36,092 bases of DNA from JAPXSY01 sp034003585 (GTDB taxonomy: Bacteria; Verrucomicrobiota; Kiritimatiellia; RFP12; UBA1067), in assembly GCA_034003585.1 (NCBI GenBank), contig JAVEYH010000022.1, positions 1-36,092 on the forward strand. The letters run 5' to 3'. Of this stretch, positions 29,371 to 36,092 are shown in pieces. The number at the start of each line of letters is the position of its first letter. Position 1 is the first letter of the stretch. Below the pieces are notes generated by a model that saw only the letters and a program-made list of their open reading frames with translations, did not search any database and was not told where the DNA came from. A program made the translations under genes and the position numbers.

Positions 29371-30750
29371 ATGCATCTTCTGGTTCGGTATCTGCGCGTC
29401 TCGCTTGTCAAACGTGTGGTGGCCGGTCTGCTGGCCGGTGCCGCGTTGGGCGCGGTCCTGTGGTATGCGGGTGAAACCTTCGGCCTGAAAGCCGGGATCC
29501 AGCGCGGCATGCGGTTCTGTTCGCCGTTCGGCTCCGTTTTCATCAGCATGTTGAAAATGATCGTGGTCCCGGCCGTGTTCTTTTCGCTGGTGGGGGGAGC
29601 CGCCTCCCTTCCGTTGCATCGGCTCGGACGGGCCGGCGGCAAAGTGCTGGCCTGGTATTTCTCGACCATGAGTTTCGCCGCCCTCCTGGGCATCTCCCTG
29701 GCGCTCTGGATCAATCCCGGAGCGGGGGCCTCGCTGCAGGGATGGCAGACTCTCGCGCGCCAATTCGGCAGACAGGCGGACACCCTCGCGCAGACCGGGA
29801 CCGCGCAAACACTGGCCGATGTGCTGGAGAAGCTGCTGCTTGATTTTTTCCAAAATCCGTTTCAGGCCCTCGCCAACGGTAATTTTCTCGGGATCATCGG
29901 CTTCGCGATCCTGTTCGGCATCAGCATCCGCCTGGTGATCGAATCCAACGCGTCCCCGCACATTCAAGCCAAGATGCGCGCGGTCATCGACCTCTGCGAG
30001 GCCTGCCTGCTGGCGATCAACCGGATCATCCACATGGTGATGAATTATTCGCCGATCGGCGTCTTCTTCCTGTCGGCGGGCATTTTCTCCGTTTACGGAC
30101 CCTCGATCCTCGGCCCGTACATGCAGGTGCTGCTGGGTGTGGTGGCCGGCATTCTGTTTTTGATTTTCATCGCCTACCCCCTCTTGATCGCGCTCCTCCT
30201 CCGGACCAACCCGTATCGCGTGCTCGCCGCGATTCGCGAAGCCATGCTCCTCGCCTTTGTCACCCGTTCCAGCGCCGCCACCCTGCCGGTATCGATCCGC
30301 GTTTGCGAAAGCCGTCTGCGGGTGCATCGGGAACTGGCGAGTTTCGCCCTGCCGCTGGGCGCGACGATCAATATGGATGGCGTCTGTATCCACCTGCCGG
30401 TCTTTGCGATCCTGGCCGCCAACATGTTCGGTCTCGACCTCGCCTTCGGCGATCTTGCGCTCATGATGGTGACCACGGTGCTGGCGGCCGTCGGGGCCGG
30501 AGGGGTGCCGGGAGGCAGCCTGATGCTGTTGTTCATCATTCTGGGATCGCTCGGATTGGATGCCTCCCAGACCGCCGTGATTGTGGCGCTAGCCATCGGG
30601 ATCAATCCGATTCTGGACATGTTTGAAACGATGGGCAATGTGACGGGCGACCTGCTCTGCACGTATTGCGTGGCTTCGCTGGAAGGGCTGACGGATCCTG
30701 ATCCCGCAGGCGACAACCCGCCGAACGCGTGCGCCTCGCAGCCGTTCTGA
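29371..30750 (+). CDS. Dicarboxylate/amino acid:cation symporter (DAACS family)
   Basis: Inner-membrane secondary transporter of 459 residues that takes up dicarboxylates or acidic amino acids with sodium or protons. The family's marks are present: FISMLKMIVVPAVFFSLVGG near 52-71, the serine-rich hairpin SSAATLPVS near 300, ATINMDG near 330, GAGGVPGGSL, and INPILDMFETMGNVTGD near 410-427, where substrate and cation bind. Hydrophobic segments fit the GltPh fold. DMFETMGNVTGD differs from the DMxRTxxNVxGD of glutamate and C4-dicarboxylate carriers: the arginine that binds the side-chain carboxylate is glutamate, so a neutral or different substrate is possible. GGAAAGGAAA lies upstream of the ATG. 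It shares a transcript with the nagA-like gene. Confidence 0.85.
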   Translation: MHLLVRYLRVSLVKRVVAGLLAGAALGAVLWYAGETFGLKAGIQRGMRFCSPFGSVFISMLKMIVVPAVFFSLVGGAASLPLHRLGRAGGKVLAWYFSTMSFAALLGISLALWINPGAGASLQGWQTLARQFGRQADTLAQTGTAQTLADVLEKLLLDFFQNPFQALANGNFLGIIGFAILFGISIRLVIESNASPHIQAKMRAVIDLCEACLLAINRIIHMVMNYSPIGVFFLSAGIFSVYGPSILGPYMQVLLGVVAGILFLIFIAYPLLIALLLRTNPYRVLAAIREAMLLAFVTRSSAATLPVSIRVCESRLRVHRELASFALPLGATINMDGVCIHLPVFAILAANMFGLDLAFGDLALMMVTTVLAAVGAGGVPGGSLMLLFIILGSLGLDASQTAVIVALAIGINPILDMFETMGNVTGDLLCTYCVASLEGLTDPDPAGDNPPNACASQPF

Positions 30751-30802
30751 TCCCGCAGCCTTTCGGCCGGCGGCAACGCGAAGGCGGCCGGAGGGGGAAG
30801 GC

Positions 30803-30831
30803 TTGCCGTGCCCGCGTGAACCGGGTATCTT
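30803..30831 (+). promoter_or_regulatory. Promoter of the TIM-barrel isomerase gene
   Basis: TTGCCG (30803-30808), a 17-bp spacer and TATCTT (30826-30831). The leader of about 27 bases carries AAAAAAGGAGA directly before the ATG at 30865. Confidence 0.45.
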
Positions 30832-30864
30832 GTGTCGTGTTCATTTTTCAAAAAAGGAGACGTC

Positions 30865-31704
30865 ATGAGGTTCACCCGCAGATCGTTCCTCCGGCATTCC
30901 GCCGCCGCCCTGTCGCTCACCGCGATCCCGCCCTTTTGTGCGCATGCGGGTACGCCGGGTATCCGGGTCGGCTCCTGTACGCTCCGTCTCGACCAAGCCC
31001 GACAGGCCGGGCTGGACGGCGTGCAACTCTGGGCGGGCGGTGCGGCGGAGGAACTGGAGATTCACAAAGCGGAGACCCGGGCCCGTCTCAAAGCGCAGAT
31101 GCGGGAGACCGGACTGCCGATTTGCTCGCTCATGTTGGGACTGTTGAACCAGTATCCCCTCGCCACGGATCCGCGGGCCCCCGCCTGGCTCCAGCAGAGC
31201 ATTGACGCGGCGGCGGATCTGGGCGTGCCGAATATCCTGGTGGCGTTTTTCGGCAAGGGTGACCTCCAAACCGGCCGGAAAATCAAGGAGCCTGAATTTG
31301 CCGCCGCGTGCCGGCGGATCCGGGATGCGGCGCCGCGGGCGCGGGACGCCGGGGTGACGCTTTCCATCGAAAACCTGCTGAGTGCCGAGCAGAACCTCCG
31401 GATGCTGGATGCGATCGGGCATGAGGCGGTCAGCCTTTATTATGACGTGTACAATACCGGGAAAAGCATGAAATACGACTCGCCCGCCGAAATCCGGTTT
31501 TTGAAAGAGCGCATCACGCAGATCCACTTCAAAAACGGCCCGCAGTATCTGGATGAGGACCGTCCCTATTTTGAGGCGGTCACGGCTGCGATCCGGGAGA
31601 TCCGGTATCCGGGTTGGATCGTGCTGGAGACCTCAAGCCCCTCCAAGGACGGCGTGGCCGACGGCAAGCGCAACGGCGATTTTGTCCGCGCGCTTTTCGC
31701 GTGA
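30865..31704 (+). CDS. Sugar phosphate isomerase/epimerase-like TIM barrel with Tat signal
   Basis: A 279-residue xylose-isomerase-like barrel (AP endonuclease 2 superfamily). TRRSFLR at 4-10 followed by a hydrophobic stretch is a twin-arginine signal, so it is probably exported. Barrel segments include GVQLWAGG, ICSLMLG, VPNILVAFFGKGD, VTLSIENLLS, VSLYYDVYNTG, ITQIHFKNGPQYLDEDRPYF and GWIVLETSSPS. Glu (SIEN), Asp (YYDVYN), His (QIHFKNG) and Glu (VLETSSP) are at the positions that bind the metal in this superfamily. The substrate is unknown; exported members with Gfo/Idh/MocA partners are frequent in this bacterial group and act on carbohydrates. GGAGA lies seven bases before the ATG. Confidence 0.85.
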   Translation: MRFTRRSFLRHSAAALSLTAIPPFCAHAGTPGIRVGSCTLRLDQARQAGLDGVQLWAGGAAEELEIHKAETRARLKAQMRETGLPICSLMLGLLNQYPLATDPRAPAWLQQSIDAAADLGVPNILVAFFGKGDLQTGRKIKEPEFAAACRRIRDAAPRARDAGVTLSIENLLSAEQNLRMLDAIGHEAVSLYYDVYNTGKSMKYDSPAEIRFLKERITQIHFKNGPQYLDEDRPYFEAVTAAIREIRYPGWIVLETSSPSKDGVADGKRNGDFVRALFA

Positions 31705-31757
31705 CCCGCGCGGCGAGTCCCTGAACCGCCGCAGCCCCGGCAACAGGGTCGGCACCC

Positions 31758-31786
31758 GTGAACGCGGCCGGGCGCTTGCCGTTCAC
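31758..31786. terminator. Inverted repeat between convergent isomerase and hisS genes
   Basis: GTGAACG (31758-31764) and CGTTCAC (31780-31786) are perfect complements and include the hisS stop codon; inner GC-rich bases may pair further. No T-tract follows on either strand, so termination is only suggested by its place between convergent genes. Confidence 0.3.
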
Positions 31787-33060
31787 GCCGTCGGCAGGGG
31801 GATGAGCGTCTCGTCGCGTGTGGCGAGGTGCTTGCGTCGGGCCGTGCCGCTCTCCATATCGTCGGGACCGATGAAAATCGCATCCGCCGCAAGGCCCGCA
31901 CCGGCTTTGGCGAAAAACGTTTTCGGTTTCTGGCGCGCGAGCTGAAGGTCCACCCTCTCGCCCGCCTCACGCAGACTCCGCGCCAGGCGCATCGCGGGTT
32001 CACGCTGTTCGGGGAACATGTATCCGATGACCACCCCGTTCTTTTCCGATGCCGCCGTCTCGCCGAGCAGATCCTTGAGCACCTCCGCGATCACCACATC
32101 CCCGAAACCCAGGCCCACGGCAGGCGTGGGCGCGCCCCCGATGGTGGTCAGCAGATTGTCATACCGGCCGCCGCCGAAAATCGCGCGGAATTTACGCGCC
32201 GTATCGAACGCCTCGAACACGATCCCCGTGTAATAGGCGAGCCCGCGGATCACGGCGATGTCAAAAACCAGGCGGTCCGCGAAGCCGTAGACCGCGGCCA
32301 GCGCAAACAATTCACGCAGCGCGGCGACCGCGGTGGAACCGGGACCGACCCGCTCCGCCGCCTGATCAAGCGTTTGGACACCGAGCAAAGCGAAGGTCTG
32401 TTCCACCGCGGCGTCTTCCAGCCCTTCGGCCCGCAGCAACCCGGCGATCTCGTCATCCGGAATCTTGCCGCGCTTATCCAGCGCGAGAAAGACCGCGGCA
32501 TGGTGTTCCGGCGCGATCCCGGAACCCGCCAGCAATTCGGCGAGCAGGGCACGGTTGCTGACATGAATCCGGTAGGCCTGCTCCGGCAGGCCCATGCGGC
32601 GCAACCCCTCTGCGGCCACAGCCAGCACCTCAGCCTCCGCCGACACCTGACCTTCCCCGACCACATCCAGATTCCACTGGTAATGCTCGCGTTTCCGCCC
32701 GCGGGTCATCCGCTCATACCGGAAACACTGGGCCACCGTGAACCATTTGACCGGAAACGCGATCTGTCCCTGCCGTGCGGCAATCAGGCGGGCAAGGGTG
32801 GGGGTCATCTCCGGGCGCAGGGCCAGTCGCCGGCCGCTCTTATCCTCAAAATGGTAGATCTGCTCCGAGACCTCCTCCCCGCTTTTCCGCTGCAGCAGAT
32901 CGAGACTTTCCACCACACACGCGTCATAGGGCTGAAACCCGAACGCGAGCGCCGCCTGGCGCCAGGCGTCAAAGATCCGGTTGCGCCAAAGCATGTCTTC
33001 CGGATAAAAATCGCGCATGCCGCGCGGCGGATCAAAGGAAAGGGAAACGGGTGCATTCAT
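31783..33060 (-). CDS. hisS: Histidine--tRNA ligase
   Basis: Class II aminoacyl-tRNA synthetase that charges tRNA-His. FDPPRGMRDFYPEDM opens the protein. Motif 2 is FRYERMTRGRKREHYQWNLDVVG, IRGLAYYTGIVFE carries the histidine-binding site, and GGGRYDNLL is motif-3-adjacent. An anticodon-binding domain ends the 425 residues (GVVIGYMFPEQREPAMRLARSLREAGERVDLQLARQKPKTFF). The ATG at 33060 starts MNAPVSLSFDPPRG; the frame continues to 33117 across the gap to HU and is not used. It lies 31 bases after the HU gene in the proS - HU - hisS operon. Confidence 0.95.
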   Translation of the reverse strand: MNAPVSLSFDPPRGMRDFYPEDMLWRNRIFDAWRQAALAFGFQPYDACVVESLDLLQRKSGEEVSEQIYHFEDKSGRRLALRPEMTPTLARLIAARQGQIAFPVKWFTVAQCFRYERMTRGRKREHYQWNLDVVGEGQVSAEAEVLAVAAEGLRRMGLPEQAYRIHVSNRALLAELLAGSGIAPEHHAAVFLALDKRGKIPDDEIAGLLRAEGLEDAAVEQTFALLGVQTLDQAAERVGPGSTAVAALRELFALAAVYGFADRLVFDIAVIRGLAYYTGIVFEAFDTARKFRAIFGGGRYDNLLTTIGGAPTPAVGLGFGDVVIAEVLKDLLGETAASEKNGVVIGYMFPEQREPAMRLARSLREAGERVDLQLARQKPKTFFAKAGAGLAADAIFIGPDDMESGTARRKHLATRDETLIPLPTA

Positions 33061-33091
33061 GATGGGAAACCTGCGGGCGCGCGACAGGGCG

Positions 33092-33418
33092 CTACTTCTT
33101 CTTTGAAAGCATGTCACGCATGCGTTTGCCGGGTTTGAATTTCACAGCGTGCCGGATCGGGATCGTGACCACGTCGGCGGGCTGATTCGGATTGCGTCCG
33201 ATCCGCGCTTTCCGCCTGACCACCGAAAACACGCCGAATTCGCGGAACTCAACATGCTGACCGGCTTCCAGCGCGTCGACGATGCCATCCAGCGTTCTCT
33301 GGACGATCTCCAGAACCTGCAATTGCGTCAGTCCGGTGTCTTTGGCGATCCGGTTGACGAGATCGCGTTTTTTCAACGCCAGCCCCTCCGGCGCTTCGTC
33401 ATGCTCTGACGGTTTCAT
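33092..33418 (-). CDS. HU/IHF-family DNA-binding protein
   Basis: A nucleoid-associated protein that bends DNA as a dimer. The HU fold runs from about residue 17 (KKRDLVNRIAKDTGLTQLQVLEIVQRTLDGIVDAL), then HVEFREFGVFSVVRRKARIGRNPNQPADVVTIP forms the beta arm with the conserved RNP loop, and VKFKPGKRMRDML is the last helix. It is 108 residues, about 15 longer than typical HU, because of an acidic N-terminal extension (KPSEHDEAPEGLA). GGGGAGGG precedes the ATG. It sits between two tRNA synthetase genes. Confidence 0.92.
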   Translation of the reverse strand: MKPSEHDEAPEGLALKKRDLVNRIAKDTGLTQLQVLEIVQRTLDGIVDALEAGQHVEFREFGVFSVVRRKARIGRNPNQPADVVTIPIRHAVKFKPGKRMRDMLSKKK

Positions 33419-33468
33419 GGTGCCCTCCCCTTCCCGATACCGTGAACGCTACCGTTCAACCCCGCTTC

Positions 33469-35226
33469 TCATTCATTCCCCGCGCCGCGGACGGCGGGCT
33501 CGTCCGTTTTCGCATCGAGTGCCGAGGTCAACGCCCTCACGCGGTCGGCGATCACCGCGGCGGCCTGCCCGACCGGCACGATCTCACTCTCCTTACCTGT
33601 GCGCAGCCTGATTTCAACCCCGCCCTTCGCGAGGCCTTTCGCGCCCGCCACCACGCGCACCGGGCAACCGATCAGGTCGGCATCCTTGAATTTGACCCCC
33701 GGACGTTCCTCCCGGTCATCCACGAACACATCGATGCCGCACGCCTCCAGCTCCGCCTCCAATTGGGCGACCACACCGCAAACCTGCTCATCGCGGGGAT
33801 CGAGCAACAGCAGACTTACCGCAAACGGCGCCACGGATGCGGGCCAGACGATGCCGTCGGCATCATGGCACTGCTCAATGACCGCCTGCAGCGTCCGGGT
33901 CACGCCAATCCCGTAACAGCCCATGACCATCCGCCCGCTCTGGCCCTTTTCGTTGAGATAAACGGCATCGAACGCCTCGGTGTACTTGGTCCCGAGTTTG
34001 AAAACGTGGCCGACCTCGATGCCCCGCCGGAGTTGCAGAGGCTTGCCGCAACGCGGGCAACGGTCACCGGCGCCGACAACCGTCAGATCCTCAAACGCGG
34101 TCACGCGCGCGTCCCGCGCGAGGGAAACCTGTTGGAAATGCGTGTCGGCGCGGTTCGCACCGGTGATGCGGTCACCCGCACCCTCCAGCGACCGGTCCGC
34201 ATACACCGGGATCGAAAGCCCCACCGGCCCGGCGAATCCGACCGGCGCACCGGTGACCCGGATGAGGATTTCCTCCTCCGCCAGTTCGATTTTTTTGACA
34301 TTGAGAAACCGCTTCAGCTTATGCTCATTCACATCGCGGTCACCCGGCACCAACACGGCGACGGGCTTGCCGTCCGCCAGATAGATCAGCGTTTTGATGA
34401 ACCGGTCCGGCGCACAGGCGAAAAAGGAGGTCAGTTCCTCGATCGTGCGCACTCCGGGGGTGGGCACCTCAGACAGGGGAGGGCACACCGCTTCCGCCGC
34501 AGGCGTTCCCATCCTTTCGGCCCGCTCCTGGTTGGCGGCATACCCGCAGGCGGCGCAATCCACAATGCCGTCCTCGCCCGAATCGGCCAGAACCATGAAC
34601 TCGTGCGACCAGTTTCCGCCGATGTCCCCCGTATCCGCCTCCACCGGCTTGACCCGCAGACCGCAGCGCCGGAAGATCCGCGTATACGCGTCGTACATCG
34701 CCTGGTATGAACGGTCCGCCGCCTCCATGGAGGTGTCAAAACTGTACGCGTCCTTCATGAGGAACTCCTTGGCGCGCATCAGGCCGAAGCGCGGCCGGAT
34801 CTCATCACGGAATTTGGTCTGGACCTGATAAACCGTGCACGGCAGTTGACGGTAAGAGCTGACCTCCCCCGCGAGCAGACTGGTGACCACCTCCTCATGC
34901 GTGGGGCCAAGCGCCATCAGGCGCTCCGCACGGTCTTTCAGGCGGAACATCCCCGGCCCCATGGCGGCGAGCCTTCCCGAACGCTCCCAAAGCTCGGCAG
35001 GCTGCAGCGCCGGCATCAGGATCTCCTGGGCGCCGGCCCGGTCCATCTCCTCCCGAACGATCCGCGTCACCTTGTGCAACGCCCGCATCCCGAGAGGCAA
35101 AAACGTATACAATCCTCCCGCAACCTTCCGGATCAGGCCTGCACGGACCATAAGTTTATGGCTATTGATTTCAGCCTCCTGCGGATCATCCCGCAGGGTA
35201 TTGAGCAACGTACGCGACCAACGCAT
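33469..35226 (-). CDS. proS: Proline--tRNA ligase (bacterial type with editing domain)
   Basis: Class II synthetase that charges tRNA-Pro and edits alanyl-tRNA-Pro. The 585-residue product has motif 1 in the GMRALHKVTRIVREEMDRAGAQEI region. Motif 2 is YQVQTKFRDEIRPRFGLMRAKEFLMKDAYSFD. The INS editing domain lies between about 230 and 400, starting near ACAPDRFIKTLIYLADGKPVAVLVPGD. GCYGIGVTRTLQAVIEQ is motif 3, and an anticodon-binding domain finishes the chain. A CxxC...CxxC pair (CAACGYAAN, RCPRCGKP) in the middle is common in bacterial ProS. It is first in the proS - HU - hisS operon, and AGGAAGGATAAGG precedes the ATG. Confidence 0.95.
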   Translation of the reverse strand: MRWSRTLLNTLRDDPQEAEINSHKLMVRAGLIRKVAGGLYTFLPLGMRALHKVTRIVREEMDRAGAQEILMPALQPAELWERSGRLAAMGPGMFRLKDRAERLMALGPTHEEVVTSLLAGEVSSYRQLPCTVYQVQTKFRDEIRPRFGLMRAKEFLMKDAYSFDTSMEAADRSYQAMYDAYTRIFRRCGLRVKPVEADTGDIGGNWSHEFMVLADSGEDGIVDCAACGYAANQERAERMGTPAAEAVCPPLSEVPTPGVRTIEELTSFFACAPDRFIKTLIYLADGKPVAVLVPGDRDVNEHKLKRFLNVKKIELAEEEILIRVTGAPVGFAGPVGLSIPVYADRSLEGAGDRITGANRADTHFQQVSLARDARVTAFEDLTVVGAGDRCPRCGKPLQLRRGIEVGHVFKLGTKYTEAFDAVYLNEKGQSGRMVMGCYGIGVTRTLQAVIEQCHDADGIVWPASVAPFAVSLLLLDPRDEQVCGVVAQLEAELEACGIDVFVDDREERPGVKFKDADLIGCPVRVVAGAKGLAKGGVEIRLRTGKESEIVPVGQAAAVIADRVRALTSALDAKTDEPAVRGAGNE

Positions 35227-35274
35227 TTCGACCTTATCCTTCCTAAATCCCGCTTTACGAAAACATTGCGGATT

Positions 35275-35303
35275 ATTTCACCGAATTTTCCGGTGATTCG
35301 CAA
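35275..35303 (-). promoter_or_regulatory. Promoter of the proS operon
   Basis: On the minus strand TTGCGA (35303-35298), a 17-bp spacer and TGAAAT (35280-35275, four of six). An RNA start near 35268 gives a 42-base leader with a good ribosome binding site. Confidence 0.4.
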
Positions 35304-35327
35304 GTCAAAAAAGAGTGAGAATAGGCC

Positions 35328-35356
35328 TTGCCACCCGAGGCGAGAACAGCGACAAT
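35328..35356 (+). promoter_or_regulatory. Promoter of the prepilin-like gene
   Basis: TTGCCA (35328-35333), a 17-bp spacer and GACAAT (35351-35356, four of six). The leader of about 26 bases ends in AGGAGGG before the ATG at 35389. Confidence 0.4.
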
Positions 35357-35388
35357 ATAAAGCTGATAAAAAAAGGCACAGGAGGGTT

Positions 35389-36092
35389 ATGTTTTTTGTG
35401 CGGAAAACCGGTTTCACGCTCATCGAACTGCTGGTGGTGATTTCCATCCTGGGCATTCTGGCCGCCGCTTTGACGACACAGGTGGATCGGGCCCGGTCCA
35501 TGGGCCAGGCGATTCGGTGCAAGACCAACCTGCGCAATCTCGCGCAGGCTTCCCTGAGCTATGCCGTGGAGACCAAACACATGCCGTGGGCTGCATCGTT
35601 TCAGGTGCTTTACCCGAGCCGGGAAGGCAGCCGTTACATCGCGAAATACCACGAGCACCGCGGCTGGGTGGGCTGGGTCGGATCCGGAAGCTGGCCCAAC
35701 AAAGATGTCCAGGACATGGAGATTTCCTGTTTTCACGGGCCCCATGCGTATTACTCACTCACGAACGGCAGTTTGTGGACGTTTGTGGGCAAAGATGTTT
35801 CCACTTTCCTTTGCGACACGCACAAGAAAGCGGCCGCGTGGACCGGTCTTGAGAAAATCCACCGCTCGTACGTGATGAACGCGTACTTCGGCTACGAGAA
35901 CAAAGCCCCCCCGGAAACCACGGATGTCTGGCGCTGGCTGGAGGATCTCTCCTCAAGCGGCAATGCGGCCAGCCGGCTGCTCTTCGCGGAACTGCCCGCG
36001 AGGCCGATCGCCGCTTCGGGGGAGGATGCCGACAGCGTGTTGCAGGCGAAGATCGGAACCTATGCGAACCCCGGGTCACCGGAGAGGATCGG
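35389..36092 (+). CDS. Prepilin-like protein with N-terminal methylation signal (3' part outside window)
   Basis: The frame is open from ATG 35389 to the end of the window, 234 codons with no stop. It begins MFFVRKTGFTLIELLVVISI: a short basic leader, the prepilin peptidase site (G before Phe-Thr), Glu at +5 and a hydrophobic helix, as in type IV pilins and type II secretion pseudopilins. The following part (RARSMGQAIRCKTNLRNLAQASLSYAVE) is the usual continuation. The globular part (YLTNG-like turns, GWVGWVGSGSWPN, SYVMNAYFGYEN) resembles the DUF1559-like proteins that are highly multiplied in planctomycetes, verrucomicrobia and kiritimatiellota. The membership of a pilus or secretion system cannot be read here. 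AGGAGGG is seven bases before the ATG. Confidence 0.88.
   Translation, partial: MFFVRKTGFTLIELLVVISILGILAAALTTQVDRARSMGQAIRCKTNLRNLAQASLSYAVETKHMPWAASFQVLYPSREGSRYIAKYHEHRGWVGWVGSGSWPNKDVQDMEISCFHGPHAYYSLTNGSLWTFVGKDVSTFLCDTHKKAAAWTGLEKIHRSYVMNAYFGYENKAPPETTDVWRWLEDLSSSGNAASRLLFAELPARPIAASGEDADSVLQAKIGTYANPGSPERI

Noticed and set aside
30751..30802. GC-rich partial repeat CGGCCG after the DAACS symporter as a terminator
   Set aside because: Only about six paired bases, no T-tract and several competing pairings.
1..36092. tRNA, rRNA, CRISPR array, insertion sequence or prophage
   Set aside because: No cloverleaf-like sequence, regular spaced repeat, transposase, integrase or phage gene was seen on either strand by reading; a dedicated search was not possible.

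Overview
The window is GC-rich chromosomal DNA, coding on both strands, from a bacterium of the Planctomycetes-Verrucomicrobia-Chlamydiae group, most likely Kiritimatiellota or Verrucomicrobiota. The signs are Tat-type signal sequences on glycoside hydrolases, a Gfo/Idh/MocA protein and a TIM-barrel isomerase; a Cys-type sulfatase; a uroporphyrinogen-decarboxylase-like protein inside a sugar operon; and a prepilin-like protein of the kind that is abundant in these phyla. The taxon is inferred from gene content and was not tested.

Bases 1-6660 form a deoxyhexose (L-fucose / L-rhamnose) region. A minus-strand operon runs URO-D-like protein, RhaT-type symporter, a large Tat-exported glycosidase-like protein and a GH29 alpha-L-fucosidase cut by the window edge. 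A divergent AraC-type regulator faces it across an intergenic stretch with a nested dyad, and an L-rhamnose mutarotase gene lies convergent with the regulator. Bases 6700-12283 carry, all on the minus strand, dnaX, a two-domain M16 peptidase lipoprotein and a Tat-exported Gfo/Idh/MocA protein, leading into the mutarotase gene. Bases 12337-17550 hold a secreted sulfatase, infA, a CPA2 antiporter and rimO, the last two translationally coupled.

Bases 17923-20264 hold a three-gene operon that I could not match to a known pathway: a class I isoprenoid-synthase-fold enzyme, a SAM methyltransferase and a secreted protein of unknown function. It is the best candidate here for an undescribed system. 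A small, very basic protein with its own promoter and terminator follows, then a GT4 glycosyltransferase. Bases 22245-26204 carry dihydrolipoamide acyltransferase (with two subunit-binding domains), lipoamide dehydrogenase and RNase D. Bases 26255-31704 carry a nitronate-monooxygenase-like flavoprotein, a small unknown protein, an N-terminally shortened NagA-like deacetylase paired with a DAACS symporter, and a Tat-exported sugar-isomerase-like protein. The window ends with a minus-strand proS - HU - hisS operon and, divergently, the start of a prepilin-like gene.

Promoter-like elements (TTGNNN, about 17 bp, TANNNT-like) can be placed before many transcription units. At three genes (araC-type, dnaX, nagA-like) the -10 element ends 6-10 bases before the start codon and no Shine-Dalgarno is visible, which suggests leaderless or nearly leaderless mRNAs. 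No rRNA, tRNA, CRISPR array, insertion sequence or prophage was seen. Start codons were moved from the longest reading frame wherever a ribosome binding site or domain boundary supported a later start.
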